Source: Streptomyces sp. HSG2 (GTDB taxonomy: Bacteria > Actinomycetota > Actinomycetes > Streptomycetales > Streptomycetaceae). Taken from it: DNA of 64,000 nt. Both the position numbers and the translations under genes were made by a program. Positions 24,901 to 33,311 of this stretch are shown here, in pieces; position 1 is the first letter of the stretch; every line of letters starts with the position of its first letter. Under the pieces are notes generated by a model. It had not been told where the DNA came from and ran no database searches. It saw nothing but the letters and a program-made list of their open reading frames with translations. The stretch covers positions 3,968,001 to 4,032,000 of the forward strand of contig NZ_CP066801.1 of the NCBI RefSeq assembly GCF_016598575.1. Direction: 5' to 3'.

Positions 24901-25653
24901 GTGCAGACAATCGAGACAGTGGCCATCGCGGCCGCGGCCGTGGCCGCGGGCGGCGTCAACGCGGTGGTCGGGTCGGGCACACTGATCACCTTTCCCACCC
25001 TGCTCGCCTTCGGCTATCCGCCCGTCCTGGCCAACGTGTCCAACACCATCGGGCTCGTCCCCGGCTCGCTCGGTGCCGCCTATGGCTACCGAGGGGAACT
25101 GCGCGGGCAGCGGGGCCGCCTGATCCGGCTCGGCCTCGCGGCTCTGTGCGGCGGTCTTGTGGGGGCGCTCCTGCTGTTGGCGCTCCCGGCGGACGTCTTC
25201 CGCGCCGCCGTGCCCGTCCTCATCCTGCTCGCCTGTGTCCTGGTGCTCCTGCAACCGAGGGTCGGCCGGTGGTTCCGGCGCCGGGGGGAGCGGCGCGACG
25301 TGTCCGGATCGGCGCCGCTGTGGGCCGGTGTGTTCGGAACGGGCGTCTACGGCGGCTACTTCGGCGCCGCGCAGGGCGTCCTGTTGATCGCCCTCCTCGG
25401 CACCTTCCTCCGCGACGACCTCCAGCGCCTGAACGCCCTCAAGAACGTGCTCGCCGCCATCGTCAACGGCGTCGCCGCCGTCGTCTTCGTGGCGGTCGCG
25501 GAGGTCGACTGGGCGGTCGCGGGCGTCATCGCCCTCGGGGCCACCGTCGGAGGGATCCTCGGCGCGCGCCTGGGGCGTCGCCTCCCGCCCGCCGTCCTGC
25601 GCGGCCTGGTCGTCGTGGTCGGTGTGATCGCCGCCGCGGCCGTGGCCCTCTGA
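24901..25653 (+). CDS. TauE/SafE-family anion permease
   Basis: A 250-residue membrane protein with the two-fold repeat of the TSUP family: AGGVNAVVGSGTLITFPTLLAFGYPP (first repeat, in two parts) with NVSNTIGLVPGSLGAAYGYR, and the second repeat GVYGGYFGAAQGVLLIALLG with NALKNVLAAIVNGVAAVVF. Family members move sulfite, sulfoacetate or related anions outward. GTG 24901 is used because GGAAGG lies 6-7 nt upstream and the first helix follows at once; an upstream frame to 24673 codes only for polar residues. Probably regulated by the divergent LysR. Confidence 0.88.
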   Translation: MQTIETVAIAAAAVAAGGVNAVVGSGTLITFPTLLAFGYPPVLANVSNTIGLVPGSLGAAYGYRGELRGQRGRLIRLGLAALCGGLVGALLLLALPADVFRAAVPVLILLACVLVLLQPRVGRWFRRRGERRDVSGSAPLWAGVFGTGVYGGYFGAAQGVLLIALLGTFLRDDLQRLNALKNVLAAIVNGVAAVVFVAVAEVDWAVAGVIALGATVGGILGARLGRRLPPAVLRGLVVVVGVIAAAAVAL

Positions 25654-25703
25654 ACTCCCGAGACCCGTCCCCTCCGAGCGCCCCGGACCGAGAGGAAACG
25701 ACC

Positions 25704-26273
25704 ATGCCCCGACCCGACCGTCCCACCGTCGTAACCGCCCGCGCCGACGCGGCGCGGGAACTTCTCCGCGAGCTGGGGGCGGAGACCCTGCCCCACCCCG
25801 GCGGCACCCTCCTGTCCCACCTGGACCGTGTCCACCGGCGCCTCGCCTCCTGGGACGCGCGCCCGGACCTGCGACTGGCGGGGCTGTGCCACGCCGTCTA
25901 CGGAACCGACGGCTTCGCCGTCCCACTGTTGCCGCTCGCTGAGCGTGCGCGGCTGCGGGCCGCCGTCGGGCCCGAGGCTGAGTCCCTGGTGCGTCTCTAC
26001 GCCCGGTGCGACCGACGGGTCGCCTACGCCGCGCTGACCGACGCGAGCGCGTCCTTCCGTGACCGGTTCACCGGGCGGACCTTCACGCTCGCACGCGGCC
26101 CACGGGAGGACTTCGCCGAGCTCACCGCGGCCAACGAACTCGATGTGGCCGGCGTCGACGAGGGCTTTCGGCGTCGGTGGGGAGGAGAGCTGCTGGAGCT
26201 GTTCACCCGGCTCCGCCCGCTGCTCACCCCGGCGGCCTGGCGGGACTGCGAGTTCGTCCTGGCGGCGCCGTAG
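25704..26273 (+). CDS. DUF6817-type protein (HD-like)
   Basis: A 189-residue soluble protein with LLSHLDRVHRRLASW, RLAGLCHAVYGTDGF and ERARLRAAVGPEAESLV, the pattern of DUF6817, which has HD-domain-like spacing of His and Asp (His in SHLDRVH and LCHAVYGTD). The second half is less conserved. It follows the TSUP gene by 51 bp and has its own GAGAGGAAACG ribosome site, so the two are probably one operon. Activity not known; an HD phosphohydrolase-like role is a guess. Confidence 0.7.
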   Translation: MPRPDRPTVVTARADAARELLRELGAETLPHPGGTLLSHLDRVHRRLASWDARPDLRLAGLCHAVYGTDGFAVPLLPLAERARLRAAVGPEAESLVRLYARCDRRVAYAALTDASASFRDRFTGRTFTLARGPREDFAELTAANELDVAGVDEGFRRRWGGELLELFTRLRPLLTPAAWRDCEFVLAAP

Positions 26274-26331
26274 CCGCCGCCCGTCCGAGCGGGGCCGAGG
26301 GGGCGGCCTCGCGCGATGTCCGACGCGGAGC

Positions 26332-26366
26332 GGGGCCCCGCCGAGGGGGACGGCCGGCGGGGCCCC
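26332..26366. terminator. Terminator between a convergent gene pair
   Basis: GGGGCCCCGCCG (26332-26343) pairs perfectly with CGGCGGGGCCCC (26355-26366), 59 bp after one gene and 18 bp after panB. Confidence 0.8.
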
Positions 26367-26383
26367 GGTGGTACCGCGATGGC

Positions 26384-27271
26384 TCAGTGGACGGAGTGTT
26401 CCTCCTGAGGGAACGTTCCGCCGACGACGTCCTCGGCGAACGCCCGGGCCGCGCCGCCGATGACCTGCCGCAGGTCGGCGTACTGCTTGACGAACTTGGG
26501 CATCCGACCGCCCGTCAGGCCCAGCATGTCGGTCCAGACCAGCACCTGGGCGTCGGTCTCGGCGCCGGCCCCGATGCCGACGGTCGGGATCTGGAGGGCC
26601 CGGGTCACCTCCGCCGCCAACTCCGCCGGAACCAGCTCCAGGACGACCGCGAAGGCGCCGGCGTCCTGCACCGCCTTGGCGTCCCGAAGGAGTTGCTGAG
26701 CGGCCTCCTCGCCCCGGCCCTGGACGCGGTAGCCCATCGTGTGCACGGACTGGGGGGTGAGCCCGATGTGCGCCATCACCGGGATGCCGGCCTCGACCAG
26801 CAGCTCGATCTGCCGGTGCGAGCGCTCGCCCCCCTCCAGCTTCACCGCGCCCACGCCGGCCTCCTTGACCAGTCGGGTGGCCGAGCGCAGAGCCTGCGTC
26901 GGACCCTCCTGGTAGGACCCGAACGGCAGGTCGCCGACGACGAGGGCCCGGCTGGTCCCCCTTACCACCGCGGCCGAGAGCATGCTCATCTGGTCCAGGG
27001 TGACCGGCACCGTGGTGTCGTACCCCAGATGGCAGTTGCCGGCGGAGTCGCCGACCAGGAGGACCGGGATGCCCGCCTCGTCGAACACCGAAGCGGTCAT
27101 CGCGTCGTACGCGGTAAGCATGGGCCACTTCTCGCCGCGCTCCTTGGCCGCGACGATGTCGCGGACCGTGAGGCGGCGGCTGCCCTTGCCCCCGTAGAGC
27201 GTCTTCGTCCCCTCGGCGGGTCGGCCCGGCCGGGGAGGGCTCGGGTCGTGGGCAGCGGAAAGCTGCGTCAT
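26384..27271 (-). CDS. panB: 3-methyl-2-oxobutanoate hydroxymethyltransferase
   Basis: A 295-residue TIM-barrel enzyme making ketopantoate from 2-oxoisovalerate and methylene-tetrahydrofolate, the first committed step of pantothenate (coenzyme A) synthesis. Family blocks are present in order: MLTAYDAMTASVFDEAGI, LLVGDSAGN with the metal-binding Asp, GDLPFGSYQ, AVKLEGG, HIGLTPQSVHTMGGY-like (HTMGYRVQG), and IGIGAG-type IPTVGIGAGAETDAQVLVW. A 25-residue Pro/Ser-rich N-terminus precedes the fold. Divergent from the gene at 27597. Confidence 0.96.
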   Translation of the reverse strand: MTQLSAAHDPSPPRPGRPAEGTKTLYGGKGSRRLTVRDIVAAKERGEKWPMLTAYDAMTASVFDEAGIPVLLVGDSAGNCHLGYDTTVPVTLDQMSMLSAAVVRGTSRALVVGDLPFGSYQEGPTQALRSATRLVKEAGVGAVKLEGGERSHRQIELLVEAGIPVMAHIGLTPQSVHTMGYRVQGRGEEAAQQLLRDAKAVQDAGAFAVVLELVPAELAAEVTRALQIPTVGIGAGAETDAQVLVWTDMLGLTGGRMPKFVKQYADLRQVIGGAARAFAEDVVGGTFPQEEHSVH

Positions 27272-27596
27272 GGCAACGGCTCCTTCACGTCATCTCGAGG
27301 CACCCTGTCGGCGTCCCCGGACTCCGCTCCATAGTGGCACCTCGTGCCATGCACGGCCAGAGGGTGCGGGGTGCCGGGGGAGGCCCTTCGGGGGCGGGCC
27401 TCCGTCGGGGGTGCTCGGGGGCTCGCGGTCCCCTCGGGCGCCGCTCCTCCCCTCGCACGCGGAACTCCGGACCGTGCCGCGTTCGTCTCAAGCCCGTAGG
27501 GCCGTCGCGGGACGGCGGGAACGGAACCGAACATCCCCTAGGGTTCTTCCCGGGCGCGGGGGCGAAGGTGTGCACGGCGGGTAGTGAGGCGACGGT
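27272..27596. other. 325-bp divergent promoter region
   Basis: Separates panB from the phosphatase-like gene; must hold both promoters. I see no gene. The last 60 bp are less G/C-rich (about 27535-27575), the likely promoter of the rightward gene. Confidence 0.3.
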
Positions 27597-28646
27597 ATGG
27601 CGCAGCAGGCATACGTGAGGGACACGGACGACGAGGGCTCGCGGCCCGTGCACCGCGGCGACCGCCTCCGACGCCTGCTCGCCCGGTACGCCGCCGGCTG
27701 GCGTGAGCGGCGGACGTGGCGCCGGGGCCTGATCACCGCCGCCCTGGCCCTGGCGTCCGCGGCGGTGATGGCGGGTCACGCGTTCATCCCGAACACCGTC
27801 GGGAACCTGGGCAGCCTCGTCGAGACGTTCCTGCCGTGGCTCGGGCTGTCCGTCCCGCTGCTGCTGATCGTCGCGCTGGCGCGCAGGTCCGCCTCGGCTC
27901 TGATCGCCGTCATGGTGCCCTCGGTGGTCTGGCTGAGCATGTTCGGCGGTCTGCTCAGCGACAAGACCGGCTCGGGCGGCGACCTCACGGTGGTCACGCA
28001 CAACGTCAACGCGGACAACCTCGACCCCGGCGGCACCGCCCGCGCGGTGGCCGCTGCCGGCGCGGACGTACTGGCCCTGGAGGAGCTGAAGGAATCGGCG
28101 GTGCCGACCTACGAGGAGGCGCTGGCCTCCGGATACCCGTACCACGAGGTGGTCGGCACGGTGGGACTGTGGAGCAAGTACCCGCTGAGCGACGCGCGGT
28201 CGGTCGACATCGAGTTGGGGTGGGAGCGCGCGATGCGGGCCACCGTCGACGCTCCCGCCGGACGGGTGGCCGTCTACGTGGCCCACCTTCCGTCGGTTCG
28301 CGTGAGGTTGGAGGCGGGGTTCACCGCCGGACAGCGGGACGAGAGCGCCGACGCACTGGGGGCGGCCATCACCGGCGAGCGGCTGGACCGGGTGGTACTG
28401 CTCGGTGATCTGAACGGGACCATGAACGACCGCTCCTTGCAGGCCGTGACCTCGCAGATGCGCTCCACGCAGGGGGCGGCCGGCGACGGCTTCGGGTTCA
28501 GTTGGCCCGCGAGCTTCCCCATGGCGCGAATCGACCAGATCATGGTCAAGGGCGTGGAGCCCGTAGCCAGCTGGACGCTCCCCGCGACGGGAAGCGACCA
28601 CCTGCCGGTGGCGGCACGGGTCAGCTTCGACGACGCGGCCTCCTGA
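27597..28646 (+). CDS. Membrane-anchored endonuclease/exonuclease/phosphatase-fold protein
   Basis: A 349-residue protein: a polar 45-residue cytoplasmic start, three hydrophobic helices (about 47-70, 78-98, 102-125), and a C-terminal EEP domain that would face outside. EEP motifs: VTHNVNADN (Asn), ALEEL (metal-binding Glu), VAHLPS (His), LLGDLNGTM (Asp and Asn), and the terminal SDHLPVAARV (catalytic His). The fold covers DNases, phosphodiesterases and sphingomyelinase-like enzymes; proteins of this architecture in Streptomyces are uncharacterised. Start ATG 27597. Convergent with glnA2. Confidence 0.85.
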   Translation: MAQQAYVRDTDDEGSRPVHRGDRLRRLLARYAAGWRERRTWRRGLITAALALASAAVMAGHAFIPNTVGNLGSLVETFLPWLGLSVPLLLIVALARRSASALIAVMVPSVVWLSMFGGLLSDKTGSGGDLTVVTHNVNADNLDPGGTARAVAAAGADVLALEELKESAVPTYEEALASGYPYHEVVGTVGLWSKYPLSDARSVDIELGWERAMRATVDAPAGRVAVYVAHLPSVRVRLEAGFTAGQRDESADALGAAITGERLDRVVLLGDLNGTMNDRSLQAVTSQMRSTQGAAGDGFGFSWPASFPMARIDQIMVKGVEPVASWTLPATGSDHLPVAARVSFDDAAS

Positions 28647-28681
28647 GTCGACGCCGCCGGCCCGGTGGGCGCGGGCCGGAC

Positions 28682-28705
28682 GGGTGGGCGGCCCCCCGCC
28701 CACCC
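28682..28705. terminator. Terminator between convergent genes
   Basis: GGGTGGGCGG (28682-28691) pairs with CCGCCCACCC (28696-28705), loop of four C residues. Confidence 0.8.
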
Positions 28706-28725
28706 TCACACGAACGGCGCCGCCC

Positions 28726-30087
28726 TCAGAGCACCGGCAGGTTCTTGCGCAGCTCGAACGCCGTGACCTCCGACCGGTACTCCTCCCACTCCTGCTTCTT
28801 GTTCCGCAGAAAGAAATCGAACACGTGCTCCCCGAGCGTCTCGGCGACGAGGTCGCTGCGGTGCATCAGGGTGAGTGCCTCGCCGAGGTTCTGCGGCAGC
28901 GGCTCGATGCCCAGCGCCCGACGCTCGGCGTCGGAGAGCGCCCAGACGTCGTCCTCCGCCCCGGGGGGCAGCTCGTACCCCTCCTCGACGCCCTTCAGCC
29001 CCGCGGCCAGCAGGAGCGCGTAGGAGAGGTAGGGGTTGGCGCCCGAGTCCAGGGAGCGGACCTCGATCCTGGCCGAGCCCGTCTTGCCCGGCTTGTACAT
29101 GGGCACACGGACCAGTGCCGAACGGTTGTTGTGACCCCAGCAGATGTAGGACGGTGCCTCGCCACCCGCCCCGGCTGGGCGCTCGGAGCCGCCCCAGATG
29201 CGCTTGTAGGAATTCACCCACTGGTTGGTGACGGCGGAGACCTCGGCGGCGTGCCTGAGCAGGCCGGCGATGAAGGACCGCCCCACCTTGGACAGCTGGT
29301 ACTCCGCCCCGGACTCGTAGAAGGCGTTGCGGTCGCCCTCGAAGAGCGACAGGTGGGTGTGCATGCCGCTGCCCGGGTGCTCGGAGAACGGCTTGGGCAT
29401 GAACGTGGCGTGGACACCCTGCTCCAGCGCGACCTGCTTCATGACCAGCCGAAAGGTCATGATGTTGTCGGCCGTGGAGAGAGCGTCCGCGTAGCGCAGG
29501 TCGATCTCCTGCTGACCTGGGGCGCCCTCGTGGTGGGAGAATTCCACCGAGATGCCCATCGACTCCAGCATGGTGATCGCCTGCCGGCGGAAGTCCATGC
29601 CGATGTTCTGCGGGGTGTGGTCGAAGTAGCCGGAGTTGTCGGCCGGGGTGGGGACCGAGCCGTCGGTGGGCTTGTTCTTCAGCAGGAAGAACTCGATCTC
29701 CGGGTGGGTGTAGAAGGTGAAGCCCAGGTCGGAGGTGCGGTTCAGGGCACGCTTGAGGACGTAGCGGGGGTCCGCGAAGGAGGGCGAGCCGTCCGGCATC
29801 AGGATGTCGCAGAACATCCGGGCCGTGCCCGGTGCCTCGGCGCGCCACGGGAGGATCTGGAACGTGGAGGGGTCGGGTTTGGCGATCATGTCGGACTCGT
29901 GGACCCGGACGAACCCCTCGATCGCGGAACCGTCGAAGCCGATGCCCTCGTCGAACGCCTGCTCCAGCTCGGCCGGGGCCACGGCCACGGACTTGAGGAA
30001 GCCCAGCACGTCCGTGAACCACAGGCGCACGAAGCGGATGTCGCGTTCCTCCAAGGTCCGGAGTACGAACTCTTGCTGCTTGTCCAT
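28726..30087 (-). CDS. glnA2: Glutamine-synthetase-like enzyme, GlnA2 (gamma-glutamylpolyamine synthetase type)
   Basis: A 453-residue type I glutamine-synthetase-fold protein. Seen: GFDGSAIEGF, the metal-binding EIEFF, GMHTHLSLF, the ATP-site region NSYKR and the RIEVRS segment. The loop that carries the adenylylated Tyr in true GlnA (NLYxLPPEE) reads GYELPPGAEDD here, without the conserved Leu-Tyr context, so GlnE should not modify it. In S. coelicolor the homologue in this neighbourhood (GlnA2) uses polyamines rather than ammonium to make gamma-glutamylpolyamines; I assign by sequence start (MDKQQEFVLRTLEERD) and location, from memory. ATG 30087 gives the family length; an in-frame start 15 bp upstream is possible. 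Divergent from nadE. Confidence 0.88.
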   Translation of the reverse strand: MDKQQEFVLRTLEERDIRFVRLWFTDVLGFLKSVAVAPAELEQAFDEGIGFDGSAIEGFVRVHESDMIAKPDPSTFQILPWRAEAPGTARMFCDILMPDGSPSFADPRYVLKRALNRTSDLGFTFYTHPEIEFFLLKNKPTDGSVPTPADNSGYFDHTPQNIGMDFRRQAITMLESMGISVEFSHHEGAPGQQEIDLRYADALSTADNIMTFRLVMKQVALEQGVHATFMPKPFSEHPGSGMHTHLSLFEGDRNAFYESGAEYQLSKVGRSFIAGLLRHAAEVSAVTNQWVNSYKRIWGGSERPAGAGGEAPSYICWGHNNRSALVRVPMYKPGKTGSARIEVRSLDSGANPYLSYALLLAAGLKGVEEGYELPPGAEDDVWALSDAERRALGIEPLPQNLGEALTLMHRSDLVAETLGEHVFDFFLRNKKQEWEEYRSEVTAFELRKNLPVL

Positions 30088-30371
30088 CTTCCGATTCCCC
30101 ATCCTTGCCGGTCAGGCCGCCCATCTCCGGTGCCGCGGGAGGCGGTCGGGCACCCGAGCATCCCACCACAGTCGCGTTTCGCGCGCGTTGCCGACCGCGA
30201 TCCGGGCAGGTCCGGACGGGCCCGGCCGCCCGGACGGGCCGGCCCGAGGGCCCGTGTGTCGACCGTCCACGCCTCTTCGCAGCGTAGGGGTCGGATGTTC
30301 GATCGGGCCATTCGTACGGTGCCGACCGCCGGGGCGGGGCCGCCCCGCCCCTATCGCGTCGGACTGACGAT

Positions 30372-30383
30372 TACACTGGGCTC
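30372..30383 (+). promoter_or_regulatory. -10 box of a leaderless transcript (nadE)
   Basis: TACACT at 30372-30377, six bases, then GTG at 30384. The rest of the 296-bp divergent interval (30088-30371) holds no gene that I can see. Confidence 0.6.
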
Positions 30384-32141
30384 GTGCCTCGACTACGACT
30401 CGCCCTGAACCAGATCGACACCCGCGTCGGCGACCTACCCGGAAACGCCGAGACGATTCTGCGCCGGACCCGGGAGTGCGCGGGGCGGGGCGCGCACCTG
30501 GTGGCGTTCCCCGAGATGGCGCTGACCGGGTACCCGGTCGAGGACCTCGCGCTCCGGTCGTCCTTCGTGACCGCCTCCCGCGAGGCGCTGCGCGCCCTGG
30601 CGGCGCGCCTCGCGCGGGAGGGGCTCGGCGAGGTGCCGGTGGTCCTGGGCTATCTGGACCGCGCGGACACCGCGCGCCCCAGGTACGGTCAGCCGGCCGG
30701 CGCCCCGCAGAACGCGGCGGCGGTGTTGCACGGCGGCGAGGTGGTGATGACCTTCGCCAAACACCACCTGCCGAACTACGGCGTCTTCGACGAGTTCCGG
30801 TACTTCGTACCGGGGGACACCCTGCCCGTGGTCCGCGTGCGCGGCGTCGACGTGGCCCTGGCGATCTGCGAGGACCTGTGGCAGGACGGCGGTCGGGTGC
30901 CGGCCGCGCGGGCCGCCGGCGCGGGGCTGCTGCTCTCCGTCAACGCCTCCCCCTACGAGCGGGACAAGGACGACACCCGACTGGAGTTGGTCCGCAAGCG
31001 CGCGCAGGAGGCCGGCTGCACGACCGCCTACCTGGCGATGATCGGGGGCCAGGACGAGCTGGTGTTCGACGGTGACTCGATCGTGGTGGACGCGACAGGG
31101 GACGTCCTCGCGCGGGCGTCGCAGTTCGCCGAGGAGTGCCTGGTGCTGGACCTGGAGCTCCCCGAGGCCCTGCCCGAGGCCCCCACCGGGGTCGTCGAGG
31201 ACGGCCTCCGCGTCGAACGAGCGGTGCTCTCCTCGCGCCCGGCCGCCCCCGCCGAGGAGGGGTGGCTCGCGGGGGGCGAGGCGGATCGACTCGACGACGA
31301 CGCCGAGGTCTACGCGGCGCTGGTGGTCGGCCTGCGGGCGTACGTCGAGAAGAACGGATTCCGGTCGGTGCTCGTCGGCCTCTCCGGCGGTATCGATTCC
31401 GCCCTGGTCGCGGCACTGGCGTGCGACGCGCTGGGGGCGGAGAACGTCCACGGCGTGTCGATGCCGTCGAAGTACTCGTCGGACCACTCCAGGGCCGACG
31501 CCGCCGAGCTGGCACGGCGCACCGGGCTGCGGTTCCGGACGGTGTCGATCGAGCCGATGTTCGACAGCTACATGGAGGCGCTCGCCCTGACCGGGCTGGC
31601 GGAGGAGAACCTCCAGTCCCGGCTGCGGGGGACGACCCTGATGGCCGTCTCCAACCAGGAGGGCCACATCGTGCTGGCCCCGGGCAACAAGTCGGAGCTG
31701 GCCGTCGGCTACTCGACGCTGTACGGCGACTCCGTCGGCGCCTTCGGCCCGATCAAGGACGTGTACAAGACGTCGGTGTTCCGGTTGGCCCGATGGCGCA
31801 ACCGGGTCGCCGGGGAACGGGGGGAGACCCCGCCGATCCCCGAGAACTCGATCGAGAAGCCGCCCAGCGCTGAGCTGCGCCCCGGCCAGGTGGACACCGA
31901 TTCGCTGCCCGACTACCCGGTGCTCGACGCGATCCTCGACCTCTACGTCGACCGGGACCTCGGGGCCGACGAGATCGTCGCCGCCGGATACGACCGTGAC
32001 CTGGTCACCCGGACGCTGCGCATGGTCGACACGGCCGAGTACAAGCGCCGCCAGTACCCCCCGGGCACGAAGATCTCGGCGAAGGGGTTCGGCAAGGACC
32101 GCCGACTCCCGATCACCAACGCCTGGCGGGAGACCGGCTGA
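30384..32141 (+). CDS. nadE: Glutamine-dependent NAD+ synthetase
   Basis: A 585-residue two-domain enzyme that amidates nicotinic acid adenine dinucleotide to NAD+. Residues 1-270 are the nitrilase-fold glutaminase with Glu in AFPEMALTGYP, Lys in FAKHHLPNY and the catalytic Cys in LAICEDLWQDG; residues about 310-585 form the synthetase with the ATP pyrophosphatase loop LVGLSGGIDSALVAAL, then PGNKSELAVGY and IPENSIEKPPSAEL. The order and length are those of actinobacterial NadE. Start GTG without ribosome site, so the transcript is probably leaderless. Confidence 0.96.
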   Translation: MPRLRLALNQIDTRVGDLPGNAETILRRTRECAGRGAHLVAFPEMALTGYPVEDLALRSSFVTASREALRALAARLAREGLGEVPVVLGYLDRADTARPRYGQPAGAPQNAAAVLHGGEVVMTFAKHHLPNYGVFDEFRYFVPGDTLPVVRVRGVDVALAICEDLWQDGGRVPAARAAGAGLLLSVNASPYERDKDDTRLELVRKRAQEAGCTTAYLAMIGGQDELVFDGDSIVVDATGDVLARASQFAEECLVLDLELPEALPEAPTGVVEDGLRVERAVLSSRPAAPAEEGWLAGGEADRLDDDAEVYAALVVGLRAYVEKNGFRSVLVGLSGGIDSALVAALACDALGAENVHGVSMPSKYSSDHSRADAAELARRTGLRFRTVSIEPMFDSYMEALALTGLAEENLQSRLRGTTLMAVSNQEGHIVLAPGNKSELAVGYSTLYGDSVGAFGPIKDVYKTSVFRLARWRNRVAGERGETPPIPENSIEKPPSAELRPGQVDTDSLPDYPVLDAILDLYVDRDLGADEIVAAGYDRDLVTRTLRMVDTAEYKRRQYPPGTKISAKGFGKDRRLPITNAWRETG

Positions 32142-32175
32142 GCGCGAGCGGAGAGGCGGGCCGCGCGAGCGGCGT

Positions 32176-32207
32176 GGGCGGGCCCGCCTGACCCGCCGGG
32201 CCCGCCC
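32176..32207 (+). terminator. Terminator after nadE
   Basis: GGGCGGGCCCG (32176-32186) pairs with CGGGCCCGCCC (32197-32207), 35 bp beyond the nadE stop. Confidence 0.75.
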
Positions 32208-32650
32208 CCTCGCCTCGCCGACGCGGCAGGGATCGGGCCGCCGACGGCCGGTGCGGGCACCGAGCGCGTCGGGTCTGTTCGTGTCGACGCCTTTCCGGTC
32301 CCCGACGGCGACCACCGACCCCGCCGGGCGCGGATCGACGCGAGGGGGGCCGGAAGGTCGGCGTCGCGAGCCGTCGCGTCGGCCCCGTCGCCACTGGCCC
32401 CCGGGCGCGACGGGTGTCGCCCTCCTCCTGGTTCGCGATGTCGTCGTGGGCCCCTCCGCCCCGTGTCCGCCGCACCCGCTTCCCGCCCCCGGTGGTCTCG
32501 CCCGCAGCCTGTCGGCCAGGGGGGTGAGGCCGCCTTCCCCTCAGGGGGCCACGCGGCGTCCGCCTCTCGGACGCTCACTCGGGGGATCGGTACCCGCCCG
32601 ATGAGTGTCTAGCCTCGAAGTCACCGGCGACAACACGAGCGGAGGCGACA
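32208..32650. other. 443-bp gap before the third small-peptide locus
   Basis: High-GC sequence with no convincing gene. From about 32600 the composition changes to a lower GC content that continues through both peptide genes. A -10-like TAGCCT lies near 32611-32616. Confidence 0.35.
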
Positions 32651-32827
32651 GTGGACGTCACCAAAATCGATCTGAGCAATCCCAGGTTCGACGCACTGAA
32701 CGAGAACGACAAGGGCGAGATCTGGCCGACTCGACGCGTCATCACGGCCACTCCCGGGTACGCTTTCGGGTTTATCGCGGTCACGTGGGCAAGCGCCATC
32801 ACGTACACCATCACCTGCAACGGATGA
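32651..32827 (+). CDS. Small peptide of the LxE-x3-G family, copy 10
   Basis: A 58-residue peptide, GTG start behind AGCGGAGG. Despite being 22 kb from the nearest sister it keeps the register: Leu16-Asn-Glu18-Asn-Asp-Lys-Gly22, then EIWPTRR, Val30-Ile31 and TATPG as in copies 2 and 5, then an aromatic-rich hydrophobic segment (YAFGFIAVTWASAITYT) and the ending CNG. The codons contain more A/T than surrounding genes (for example ACCAAAATCGATCTGAGCAATC), which hints at separate ancestry. Function unknown. Confidence 0.75.
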   Translation: MDVTKIDLSNPRFDALNENDKGEIWPTRRVITATPGYAFGFIAVTWASAITYTITCNG

Positions 32828-32898
32828 CCGTGCGGAAACGCGATCGCACCTGTCGGTAAGGGAAATTGGACGGCGTGAGAACGGAGATGGGAACGGAA

Positions 32899-33090
32899 AT
32901 GGACAGGATCGAAGAGAAGGTCACGGACCTCACCGAATACCTCGGCGATTTGCGTGAAGAATGCGAGGGGCGGGCGGTCCACGAACCCTTTGTCGCCCTC
33001 TTGGGTGTGACGGTCACCGGAGGGATCGCAGCCGTGATGCTGACCGGCGCTTTCTGGGGTGTGGCGGTGGTGGGCAAGAACGCCGGCTGA
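32899..33090 (+). CDS. Small peptide of the LxE-x3-G family, copy 11
   Basis: A 63-residue peptide. Several in-frame starts exist (GTG 32875, ATG 32887, ATG 32899); I prefer 32899 because MDRIEEKVTD then matches MDRIVLKVSD of copy 4 and the signature (DLREECEG, Leu18-Gly24) is only two residues out of register, but GTG 32875 has the better ribosome site (AAGGGAA). After HEPFVALLG comes a hydrophobic segment of about 25 residues including Met and Phe/Trp, then KNAG, a rare lysine at the tail. Ends in Gly. A strong terminator follows. Function unknown. Confidence 0.7.
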   Translation: MDRIEEKVTDLTEYLGDLREECEGRAVHEPFVALLGVTVTGGIAAVMLTGAFWGVAVVGKNAG

Positions 33091-33115
33091 CCGGAGACCG
33101 TCGCGGCGCGCGTGT

Positions 33116-33148
33116 GAAGGACCCGGGTGAATTCACCCCGGGTCCTTC
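33116..33148 (+). terminator. Terminator after peptide copy 11
   Basis: GAAGGACCCGGG (33116-33127) pairs perfectly with CCCGGGTCCTTC (33137-33148), 9-nt loop. Confidence 0.85.
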
Positions 33149-33311
33149 GGTCATGACCCCCTCCTCCGGAGTCGCCGACACGGGTCGGTCCCGGTCGGAC
33201 GAGTAAGGCGGTCTACGGCGCGTGTCGCGCCGGTCCCCGGCCCGAACGAGCGACCCGCGCGGTACGGACTACGCTCTGGCGCGACGACCTCGATCCGACG
33301 GGAGGGCCGGG

